The translations under genes were made by a program, and so were the position numbers. Source: Alloalcanivorax balearicus MACL04 (lineage in GTDB: Bacteria > Pseudomonadota > Gammaproteobacteria > Pseudomonadales > Alcanivoracaceae). Taken from it: DNA of 50,118 nt. Shown piece after piece: positions 8,173 through 16,961 of this stretch. Below the pieces are notes generated by a model. That model did no database searches. It was not told the origin of the DNA and worked only from the letters and a program-made list of their open reading frames with translations. The stretch spans positions 1 to 50,118 of the forward strand of contig NZ_ARXS01000033.1 of NCBI RefSeq assembly GCF_025532145.1. Direction: 5' to 3'. Every line of letters starts with the position of its first letter. Position 1 is the first letter of the stretch.

Positions 8173-10805
8173 GGCTGCTACGTCTCAAGGCCGAGCAGCT
8201 TCGCCAGTTCCGCGACCCGGTTGAAATACGAGACCTCGAGCCCGGAATCAACCTGTTTATCGGCCCGAATGAGTCCGGCAAAACCACTCTGGTGCGGGCG
8301 ATCCGGGCGGCTTTCTTCGAGCGCCATAAGTCATCCAGTGTCAACGACCTGCAACCCTGGGGCGATTCGGCGGCCGCACCGACCGTGGAGTTGGACTTCG
8401 AGTGGCAGGGCCAGTCCTGGAAGCTGGTGAAGAGCTTTCTCAAGAAAAAGCGCTGTGACCTGACTGTGGACGGCACTGTCTATAGCGGGGATGAGGGAGA
8501 GGAAAGGCTCTCGAACCTGCTCGGATATGAATACGCTGGAAAAGGGGCTAGCCAGCAGAAGCACTGGGGTATTCCTGGCTTGCTTTGGGTTGAGCAAGGG
8601 TCAGGGGAGGAAATCCAGGGCCCCGTGGAATTCGCCGGCGAGCATTTGAAGGCCGCCCTCGGCGGTAACCTTGGCGAAGTGACCAGCAGCAGGGGCGATG
8701 CGCTGATCAATCAGGTTGCGGCGGAAAGAGCCAAGCTGCTGACTGCAACGGGCAAAACAACGGGCGACTATGCGAAAGCGATTGCGGAAGTGGACAGGCT
8801 TCAGGAGCAGTTTGAAGCACTGCAGGACCGCGTCCGGCAATACCGCGAGCAAGTGGATCGCTTGGGGCAGCTTAGAGAGGAGAAAGCCCGGGCCGAGACG
8901 GATCGTCTCTGGGAAAGCTACCGCCAACAGGCCAAAGACGCGGAAGCCCGACTGGCGGAAGTCATGGCTTGGCAAAGAGACCAGGATCGTGACCAGCAGG
9001 CCCTTGAAGAGTGTCAGACCAGCATTCAGACGACGTTAGAGCTACTGAATGGGTTTCAGGACAAACAGACGGAGCTGGCGCGGCGCGAGGAAGAGAAGGG
9101 CGAGGCAGAGCAGAAACAAGCCGACCTTGAGACTCGAAAGCCAGGTCACGAGAAGGCAGTTGCAGAGGCGGGGCAGGCGCATAAGGCTGCTCGCAAGACA
9201 TTAAAGCTTGCGCAACAGCATCAACAACGCAAGGAGTTGGCTCGCGAGCTGCAAGGGATCGAGGCGGATCTGGAAAGCGATACGGCCAAACTGGCACGAG
9301 CGCGGGAGTTACATTCTGTCCTTCTGGAAAACCGTCAGAAGCAGCAATCCCTGGAAATTGATCCGCAAGCGGTTGAGCGCCTGAAAGGCGTTACGTCGGA
9401 GCTGGACCACCTGGCTATCCAGCAGGATGCAGTGGCGACTCGACTGCAAATCGACCTGACCGATGATCAGAGCATCACCCTGAATGGTGAGAGGGTGGTT
9501 GGGCGGAGTGAGCATCTGCTCATTGAGCCGGGTGAGGTGGCCATCGAAGGCGTGGGGACCTTGCGGGTGCTGCCGGGCGGTGAGGATGTTGCCGAGATAG
9601 CACGGGCCCGGCAGAACCTGACCGACGACCAAGAGAGCTTGCTGTCCCGGCTACGTGTGACTTCCCTGGCAGAGGCAGAAGGTCGGCTTAAGCAGCTGCA
9701 GGAGTTAAAGCAGGCTATTCAGCGTGATGAATCGTTGCTCAAAGAGTCCGCGCCAGAGGGCCTGGAGGCCCTGTCTGATCGCTTGCGGTTAAGGCAGGCG
9801 CGTAAGGATGAGCTGGCCTCTCAAATACAGGCTCTTCCAGAGCAAGATGACAATAGCTCGCCCCTGTCGCTTGCCGAGGCTCAACTCGAATCCGCGCAAC
9901 AGGTCCTTGAGTCGGCGGAAGCGGCTAGGCAGAAGCTCACGGGTGATTTGTCATTAGCGGAGCAGGCGCTCAATCGTGCCAAACAGGAGTGGGAGCGTCT
10001 TAATAACGAGTTGCAGGCCCCGGACCGGAAACAGCGCGAAAAACAGGCTAGCGATCGACTGATTGAGTTGCGCTTGAAGGAAAGTGGCCTCAAAGAGCGG
10101 CTCGCGGAGCGTGAAAAGCAGATTGATCAGGCGCAGCCAGATGTCCTTGAACAGGATTTCGAGCGCTTCAACAAGAGCGCGGATGCGGCGGAGCAGCAGC
10201 AAGAAAACCGAAATCGGGACCTGATAAAAATCCAAGCGTTCCTGGAGGCGGCCGGCGCGGAAGGCTTGGAAGAGCAAAGTGCCGAGCTGGAAACCGAGCT
10301 GGATCGGGCAAACCGCCGAAGGCGTGAGCTGGAACGCCGGGCCAAGGCCTTGGATCTACTGCTCACCCGGCTGACAGAGCATCGTCTGGAACTGACGCGC
10401 CAGCTGCAGGCTCCCCTGCAGCGGCACCTGAACCGCTACCTTCAGCTCCTGTTCCCGGAAGCCAGCCTCACCGTGGATGAAAATCTTATCCCGGAAGTAC
10501 TGATTCGCCAGGGGCTGGGCGGTGAAGAGCGGGGAAAGTTCGAGGAACTGAGCTTCGGCGCCCGGGAGCAGACGGCCCTGGTCAGCCGGCTGGCCTATGC
10601 GGATCTGCTGCTCGAAGCGGGCAGACCGACCTTGATCATTCTGGATGATGCCTTGGTCCATAGCGACGCCGAGCGACTGATAGCCATGAAGCGTGTGCTC
10701 TACGACGCCGGACAACGGCATCAGATGCTGCTGTTTACCTGTCATCCGGATAACTGGCGGGATATGGGCGTGATTGCCCGGGATGTGGAAGAATTAAAGG
10801 GATGA
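8169..10805 (+). CDS. SbcC/YhaN-like AAA coiled-coil ATPase
   Basis: 878 residues. The N-terminal Walker A is G32-PNESGK-T39. Two long glutamine- and glutamate-rich coiled coils follow (about residues 195-360 and 490-760), with a small folded insert around 400-470 between them. The C-terminal lobe carries an ABC-type signature (SFGAREQTALVSRLAYADLL) and Walker B with D-loop (LIILDDALVHSD), then the H-loop (LLFTCHPDN). No CxxC zinc hook is present at the coiled-coil apex, unlike SbcC/Rad50, and the arms are short. That places it nearer YhaN-type proteins. It overlaps the phosphoesterase gene by 4 bp and should be its motor partner in binding and opening DNA ends (inference). Confidence 0.88.
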   Translation: MRLLRLKAEQLRQFRDPVEIRDLEPGINLFIGPNESGKTTLVRAIRAAFFERHKSSSVNDLQPWGDSAAAPTVELDFEWQGQSWKLVKSFLKKKRCDLTVDGTVYSGDEGEERLSNLLGYEYAGKGASQQKHWGIPGLLWVEQGSGEEIQGPVEFAGEHLKAALGGNLGEVTSSRGDALINQVAAERAKLLTATGKTTGDYAKAIAEVDRLQEQFEALQDRVRQYREQVDRLGQLREEKARAETDRLWESYRQQAKDAEARLAEVMAWQRDQDRDQQALEECQTSIQTTLELLNGFQDKQTELARREEEKGEAEQKQADLETRKPGHEKAVAEAGQAHKAARKTLKLAQQHQQRKELARELQGIEADLESDTAKLARARELHSVLLENRQKQQSLEIDPQAVERLKGVTSELDHLAIQQDAVATRLQIDLTDDQSITLNGERVVGRSEHLLIEPGEVAIEGVGTLRVLPGGEDVAEIARARQNLTDDQESLLSRLRVTSLAEAEGRLKQLQELKQAIQRDESLLKESAPEGLEALSDRLRLRQARKDELASQIQALPEQDDNSSPLSLAEAQLESAQQVLESAEAARQKLTGDLSLAEQALNRAKQEWERLNNELQAPDRKQREKQASDRLIELRLKESGLKERLAEREKQIDQAQPDVLEQDFERFNKSADAAEQQQENRNRDLIKIQAFLEAAGAEGLEEQSAELETELDRANRRRRELERRAKALDLLLTRLTEHRLELTRQLQAPLQRHLNRYLQLLFPEASLTVDENLIPEVLIRQGLGGEERGKFEELSFGAREQTALVSRLAYADLLLEAGRPTLIILDDALVHSDAERLIAMKRVLYDAGQRHQMLLFTCHPDNWRDMGVIARDVEELKG

Positions 10806-10913
10806 CTTTCTTAGGGGCTCATATAGTCGTTCTGGCAAAAACCGGGGTTGACTCCGCCAGCACAAAAAGCGGTCAGTTGATGCTCGATAATGTTCGGTTG
10901 GGAGGGGACGGCC

Positions 10914-13900
10914 ATGGCTGACCAGGAAACGTCAAAAATCAAGATCCACGCGACCCTGGTGGAAAAGATCAACTTTGCTTGCCACCAGAGCGCCTTCGCG
11001 GTGCTGCGGGAATTGCGGATAGAGAACCTCGACGCGGAGCAGGATCTGTCGGATCTCTCCATTGTTCTGGAAGCGTCGCCGGGGTTTGTGAAGTCAAAGA
11101 CCTGGACGGTGGATCGTCTTTCTGCGGGAGGGATGCTCGCGATGAAAGACCGTGACCTGGAGCTGGATGGCGGGTTTCTGTTTGGGTTGACGGAATCCAT
11201 GCGGGGCACAGTGACGATTCGTGTCTTGCAGGGTGGCGAGGCGCGGGCTGAATCATCGATCACGGTGGAGTTGCTGGCCCGTAATGAGTGGGGTGGAGCG
11301 GGCTATATGTCGGAGTTGTTGGCGGCCTTTTGTACTCCTAATGATCCCGCGGTGGACCGTTTGCTGGGGCAGGCCAGTCAGATTCTGCGTAAAGCTAGAA
11401 AACCAGACGGCATTGATGGCTACACCACTGGCAGCCGTGAACGAGTATGGATGTTAGCAAATGCTATTTATGCCGCCATAGCCAATATGCATTTAAGCTA
11501 CGCCTTGCCCCCGGCAAGCTTTGAAAACGACGGTCAGAAGGTGCGGCTGCCGAGCCATGTCGAAGACAGCAAGTTGGCCACATGTCTGGACACGACCTTG
11601 TTATTCGCCGCCGCTCTGGAACAAGCACAGCTAAATCCGTTGATCGTACTCACAAAGGGGCATGCACTGGTTGGTGTATGGCTTGAACAGCAAGAGTTAT
11701 CCAGCATCATAGCCGACGATGCAGAGATTTTGCGCCAACGCCTACCGTTGAAAGAATTGATTCTGATCGAAACGACGCTTCTGGCTAACCAGCCGGTGGT
11801 GCCTTTCTCTAGAGCTGTGGATATTGGAGAGAAGACTGTTTCGCTGGATAAAGATCATGAATTTGTGGCAGCTGTCGATATACGTCGAGCTCGGGCTCAT
11901 CGCATCAACCCAATTAGTTTGACACTGCCCGAGCCGAACAAACCGAGTGGGCCAGTTGGTAAACGGCAGACAGGGGCCGGAGTTATAATAGACCCACCAC
12001 CACCTCTTCCCCCTGGGACGCCGGGCCCTCAAAGACCGGAGGGACCCGAAAATCGATTGGAACGCTGGCAGCGCAAGCTGCTGGATCTGTCCGCCCGCAA
12101 CCCTCTACTCAATCAAAGGCCCAACAAGAGCAACCTGACGTTGGTCTGCGATGATCCGGGAGCGCTAGAGGATATGTTGGCGACCGGTGCTCGCATCTCC
12201 ATCGCACCGTTTCCCCGGCTCCAGAGCCAGGATCAGGACGAGGACATCCACCGTCAGCGTACCGGCGAGGAATTGAAGGAGGTCTATGCCCGTGATGCCC
12301 TGGCCAAGAAGCAAGTGCTGGTCGAACTGACCCAGGAGGAGCTGGAAAAACGGGCGGTGGAGATCTATCGAAAGGCGCAGACCTCTCTGAAGGAGGGCGG
12401 CTCCAATACCCTGTTTCTGGCGGTGGGGTTCCTGTTGTGGAAGCCGAAAGATAAGGACAGCCGTCGTTACCGGGCGCCCTTGATTCTGTTGCCGGTCTCC
12501 CTGGAGCGAAAATCCGTACGCGGCGGCGTGAAGATGGTCGCGAATGACGATGAGCCGCGTTTCAATACCACTTTGCTGGAGATGGTGAAGAAGGACTTCG
12601 GCATCGATATTCACGGCTTGAGTGGCGCTCTGCCCGAGGACGAGAGCGGGGTGGACGTGACCGGTATCTGGACCCGGGTGCGTCAGGCCATCAAGGAGGT
12701 GCCGGGCTTTGAGGTGGTGGAAGACGTGGTGTTGGGCCACTTTTCCTTTGCTAAGTACCTGATGTGGAAAGACCTGGTGGACCGCTCAGAGGCGCTGAAG
12801 GAAGGCCCGGTGGTCAAGCATCTGCTGGATACCCCCCGCGAAGCTTATGGAAGTGATATCCGCTTCGTGGACGCCAAGGACATCGACCGGGAGTACACAC
12901 CGGCGGATCTGCTGACGCCGCTACCGGCGGATGCCTCGCAAATGTCGGCCATTGCCACGGCGGATCGTGGCAAGGACTTCGTGATCATCGGCCCGCCCGG
13001 CACGGGCAAGAGCCAGACCATCAGTAACCTGATCGCCCACATGCTGGGCAAGGGTAAAAAGGTGCTGTTCGTGTCCGAGAAGACCGCGGCGCTGGAAGTG
13101 GTGCATCGGCGGCTACGCGACATCGGCCTCGGTCAGTTCTGTCTGCAACTGCATTCCAATAAGGCAAAGAAGGCCGATGTCTTGGACCAGCTGCGCACCT
13201 CTTGGAACAGCGCGTCCCAGTCGTCGGACACCGATTGGAAAGCCGAGGGCGAGCACCTGAAGGTCCTGCGTGATCGCCTCAATCACGTCGTAAATGCCTT
13301 GCATCAGCGGCGCCGTAACGGACTGACCGCGCACTACGCCATCGGCGTGAAGGTTCGTGACGGTGATCTGGCCGCCAGAGTAAAGCTGAGCTGGCCCAAC
13401 GCGGATTACCACGACAACAAGCAGCTGCAACAGCTACGGGAGATGGCCGCGCTGTTGAGCGTTCAGGCCGGGGCTGTCGGTGATCTGGTGGATCACCCAC
13501 TGAGTGTGGTCAGCAATTACGACTGGCGGCCGCAATGGCAGGAAGAGCTGGTCAGTGTCGCCAGGAAGTGGCAGGCCAGTGCGGATGCCCTGGGGACCCA
13601 TCTCGACGCGCTGACAAAAGCCCTTGGCATCAGCCTGGGCGTGGTGAATCCGGCCAAGCTGTCGGCAATGGCCGAATGTGGCCAGGTGCTGCTGGATGCC
13701 TATCGCCAGCAGGCGTCCTTCGCTCTGGAGCCGGGTGCGTCGGATCGTCTCGATGCCCTGGAAGAAGCGGTCTCGCAGTTGAAGACCTATATCGCTACTC
13801 AGGCCGAGCTCAGTTGTAACTATGAGGCGTTGGCCTGGAAGAAGCTCGATGCGGTGGATCTGGGTAAGGCCTGGGGGGACGCCAATGAAACCTGGTGGCC

Positions 13901-16727
13901 CAAGAGCTGGTTCGCCAAGCGCAAGGTCATCAAGCAAATGCGAGAGGGTGGGGCCCAGGGCGTCCCGGACCCGAATAATGATATCCCGGTGCTCAAGCAG
14001 TTGCGGGAAACCGGGGGCAACATCGACCGCCTGGACGGGGTCCTCAAGGGGCTGCGGGAGTGGGATTCCTACAATTCGGACCCGGAGGCCATGGCGGCCT
14101 TGAAGCAGCTCGGTTCCCGGGCCCGGGTGGCCGTCGGCAAGCTGGCGGACGATGCGGAGTCCCTGGCGGCCATGCGTGGCAAGATCCGTACCCTGCTTTA
14201 TGACGCCAACGACCTGTTGGCGCCGGAGGCATCGGTCGGTCGGGCAATCAATGAGTTCAAAGCCGCGCTCGAGACGTTCAATACTCTGAAAGCCCGTTTT
14301 GAGGAGCTGGTCGGCGCGTCGCTGGAAAGCCGCTTGCCTGCCGACGTCCCCGTCCTGGAGGCAGTGGATACGCAATGCGCGGAGATCGTGGATCACCAGG
14401 TAGTCCTGAGGGACTGGTGCGCCTGGGTGCGTCGTCGCTCCGAGGCGTTGGACTTGCAGCTTGGCCCCTTGGTGGAGGCTATCGAAACTGGCGCGGTAGC
14501 CGCCGACCGGATCGAAGCCGTGTTCGAGGCGGCTTACTGCGGCTGGTGGTCCTCCGCCGTCATTGGTGAAGACGACACACTGCGTACGTTCTCGTCGCCG
14601 GAGCATGAGGCGGCGATCGAGAATTTCCGGGAGCTGGATACCCGGTTCAGTGACCTGACCGCCAAATACATCGCCGCCAACCTGGCCGGGGAAATCCCGG
14701 ATCAGGAGGGCACCAGGAAAAACTCGTCCTGGGGCGTCCTTCGTCACGAGCTGCAGAAAAAGACCCGGCACAAGCCGGTGCGGGAGATGATGGAGACCAT
14801 CCCGGACGTGGTGACCACGCTGGCGCCTTGCTTGATGATGTCTCCGCTTTCCATCGCGCAGTTTCTGTCCGCCGGGCAGGCATTGTTCGATGTTGTGATC
14901 TTCGACGAGGCCTCCCAGATCACCGTTTGGGATGCGGTGGGCTCACTGGCCCGGGGTAAACAGGTGATCGTGGCCGGCGATCCCAAGCAGATGCCGCCCA
15001 CTAACTTCTTCTCCCGTTCCGATGATGACCCGGAAGGGGACTTTGATGGGGAAGGGGATCTTGAAAGTATCCTCGATGAGCTGATCGGCGCCAGCATCCC
15101 GCAGCGGATATTGAATCTGCATTACCGCTCCCGCCGCGAGAGCCTGATTGCGTTCTCCAACAGCCGCTACTACGACAGCTCGCTGGTGACCTTTCCCGCA
15201 CCGGTTCATCCGGATAAAGGGGTCTCGCTGGTGCGGGCGGAGGGGTTTTATGCCCGTGGCAAGGCGCGCCATAACCAGGGCGAAGCCAAAGCCATCGTGG
15301 CGGAGATCGTCCGTCGCCTGACGTCGGCGGATCCCGCGGTACGCGGTCAGTCCATTGGTGTGGTGACGTTCAATACCGAGCAGCAAAGCCTGATTGAAAA
15401 CCTGCTCGACACGGCACGTTCTGAGGACCCCTCCATTGAATGGGCCTTCTCGGAAGAAGATACGCTGGAGCCGGTGTTCGTGAAGAACCTGGAAACCGTG
15501 CAGGGGGATGAGCGGGACGTGATCCTGTTCAGTATCACTTACGGCCCCGACGAGGCCGGCCACGTGACCATGAACTTCGGCCCCCTCAACCGCACCGGCG
15601 GCGAGCGACGTTTGAACGTCGCCATGACCCGGGCACGCTCCGAAATGATGGTGTTCTCCACCATGCCGCCGGAGCGTATCGATCTCGCCCGCACCCAGGC
15701 CCGTGCGGTGGCGGACCTGAAGCACTTCCTTGAATACGCGGAGCGGGGCGCGCCCGCCCTCGGCGAAGCCGTCCACGGTTCGATAGGGGATTTCGAGTCG
15801 CCCTTTGAAGTGGCGGTGGCCCGAGGGCTACAGGACAAAGGCTGGACCGTGCATCCGCAAATCGGGGTCTCCGCCTATCGGATCGACATGGGTGTCGTCC
15901 ACCCGGATCTGCCTGGCCTCTATCTCGCCGGGATTGAATGTGATGGCGCCATGTACCATAGCTCCGCCTATGCCAGAGAACGAGACAAAATCCGTCAAGG
16001 TGTCCTGGAAGGGCTGGGATGGACCCTGTTCCGCGTGTGGTCAACGGACTGGTGGACGAACCGAAGCAAGGCGCTGGAAGAGCTGGACCAGGCTCTGAAC
16101 CGACACCTTGAGGCCATACGGGCGGATCGAGTCAAGAAGGTCGAATCGACTGATCAGGCCAAACAGGCCAAAGGTGGGCTTTCTCAGACGCCATCGCCCA
16201 AAGGAGCTATCGCAACCGATCCGGACGGCATCGTGAATCGGTACGTCCGTGCTAATCTGGCTGGCTTCCAGGCCGATCCGGAGTTGTTCTACCAGCCCAC
16301 CTATGATGACCTGCTCAAGGAGATGGTGCTCCATGTCATCGACCTGGAAGGCCCTATTCATGAGGAGGTGCTGGTTCGCAGAATCGCCCGCGAACATGGC
16401 TTCCAGCGGGCGGGCCGGCAGATCAAGGACCGAGTCATGCAGATCGCGGAACAGCATCGTGCGGTGACCCAGGAGGGCGTGGGCAGCTTCCACTGGCCTG
16501 AGACGAGCGAAACGGCCGCCAAGCGATTTGCCCGTACCCAGGGAAGAGACGATGAAACCAAAAAGCTCGATTATATCTGTGCCGAGGAAATCAACGAGAT
16601 CCTGGCGGCTTGTGGCGATGCGGGGCAGTTCACGGAGTTCTGCCAGGCACTGGGTATCGGCCGACTAACCCAACAGATGAAATCCAGGCTGGAAGAAGTT
16701 TTTCCGCCTAAACCGAAGGTATTGTAA
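10914..16727 (+). CDS. DUF4011 superfamily 1 helicase with Vsr-like nuclease domain and DUF3320 (Hhe-like)
   Basis: 1937 residues from the ATG at 10914, with GGAGGGG nine bases upstream; an in-frame ATG at 10890 is less likely. DUF4011 begins at RLERWQRKLLDLSARNPLLN, near residue 380. The split Upf1-like SF1 helicase has Walker A GPPGTGKS at 693-700 and DEAS at 1331-1334 (IFDEASQ), then GDPKQMPP, the TVQGDERD motif and NVAMTRARS. Residues ~1635-1720 hold a Vsr/MTES_1575-type PD-(D/E)XK-like domain (GIECDGAMYHSS, then RVWSTDWW). DUF3320 lies near 1770-1860. This matches the DUF4011-helicase-Vsr proteins reported as the single-gene antiphage system Hhe (recalled from the literature). Here it closes an operon, 108 bp after the ATPase gene. 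Confidence 0.9.
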   Translation: MADQETSKIKIHATLVEKINFACHQSAFAVLRELRIENLDAEQDLSDLSIVLEASPGFVKSKTWTVDRLSAGGMLAMKDRDLELDGGFLFGLTESMRGTVTIRVLQGGEARAESSITVELLARNEWGGAGYMSELLAAFCTPNDPAVDRLLGQASQILRKARKPDGIDGYTTGSRERVWMLANAIYAAIANMHLSYALPPASFENDGQKVRLPSHVEDSKLATCLDTTLLFAAALEQAQLNPLIVLTKGHALVGVWLEQQELSSIIADDAEILRQRLPLKELILIETTLLANQPVVPFSRAVDIGEKTVSLDKDHEFVAAVDIRRARAHRINPISLTLPEPNKPSGPVGKRQTGAGVIIDPPPPLPPGTPGPQRPEGPENRLERWQRKLLDLSARNPLLNQRPNKSNLTLVCDDPGALEDMLATGARISIAPFPRLQSQDQDEDIHRQRTGEELKEVYARDALAKKQVLVELTQEELEKRAVEIYRKAQTSLKEGGSNTLFLAVGFLLWKPKDKDSRRYRAPLILLPVSLERKSVRGGVKMVANDDEPRFNTTLLEMVKKDFGIDIHGLSGALPEDESGVDVTGIWTRVRQAIKEVPGFEVVEDVVLGHFSFAKYLMWKDLVDRSEALKEGPVVKHLLDTPREAYGSDIRFVDAKDIDREYTPADLLTPLPADASQMSAIATADRGKDFVIIGPPGTGKSQTISNLIAHMLGKGKKVLFVSEKTAALEVVHRRLRDIGLGQFCLQLHSNKAKKADVLDQLRTSWNSASQSSDTDWKAEGEHLKVLRDRLNHVVNALHQRRRNGLTAHYAIGVKVRDGDLAARVKLSWPNADYHDNKQLQQLREMAALLSVQAGAVGDLVDHPLSVVSNYDWRPQWQEELVSVARKWQASADALGTHLDALTKALGISLGVVNPAKLSAMAECGQVLLDAYRQQASFALEPGASDRLDALEEAVSQLKTYIATQAELSCNYEALAWKKLDAVDLGKAWGDANETWWPKSWFAKRKVIKQMREGGAQGVPDPNNDIPVLKQLRETGGNIDRLDGVLKGLREWDSYNSDPEAMAALKQLGSRARVAVGKLADDAESLAAMRGKIRTLLYDANDLLAPEASVGRAINEFKAALETFNTLKARFEELVGASLESRLPADVPVLEAVDTQCAEIVDHQVVLRDWCAWVRRRSEALDLQLGPLVEAIETGAVAADRIEAVFEAAYCGWWSSAVIGEDDTLRTFSSPEHEAAIENFRELDTRFSDLTAKYIAANLAGEIPDQEGTRKNSSWGVLRHELQKKTRHKPVREMMETIPDVVTTLAPCLMMSPLSIAQFLSAGQALFDVVIFDEASQITVWDAVGSLARGKQVIVAGDPKQMPPTNFFSRSDDDPEGDFDGEGDLESILDELIGASIPQRILNLHYRSRRESLIAFSNSRYYDSSLVTFPAPVHPDKGVSLVRAEGFYARGKARHNQGEAKAIVAEIVRRLTSADPAVRGQSIGVVTFNTEQQSLIENLLDTARSEDPSIEWAFSEEDTLEPVFVKNLETVQGDERDVILFSITYGPDEAGHVTMNFGPLNRTGGERRLNVAMTRARSEMMVFSTMPPERIDLARTQARAVADLKHFLEYAERGAPALGEAVHGSIGDFESPFEVAVARGLQDKGWTVHPQIGVSAYRIDMGVVHPDLPGLYLAGIECDGAMYHSSAYARERDKIRQGVLEGLGWTLFRVWSTDWWTNRSKALEELDQALNRHLEAIRADRVKKVESTDQAKQAKGGLSQTPSPKGAIATDPDGIVNRYVRANLAGFQADPELFYQPTYDDLLKEMVLHVIDLEGPIHEEVLVRRIAREHGFQRAGRQIKDRVMQIAEQHRAVTQEGVGSFHWPETSETAAKRFARTQGRDDETKKLDYICAEEINEILAACGDAGQFTEFCQALGIGRLTQQMKSRLEEVFPPKPKVL

Positions 16728-16961
16728 GTGATAGTGAGTATTAGTCGGTTTGCTGGCTACGGTGGCAATGCCAGGAATAGTGATCCGGCGAGTTTGTAAC
16801 TCATTGAATTTTCTGGTTTTTTATAATGAAGGTATAAAGTCGATGTCTTTGATATGAAGTTGGCGCCTTCATTGGATATTCGAGCCGGTATTTCTAATGC
16901 CTGCTATGCAAGATGAAGAAGGCTCTACGGAAAACAATAATTTAATCACGTTGGAATCCAC

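Noticed and set aside
16804-16827. TTGAAT and TATAAT as a promoter for the RloC-like gene
   Set aside because: The spacer is only 12 bp, too short for a sigma-70 promoter.
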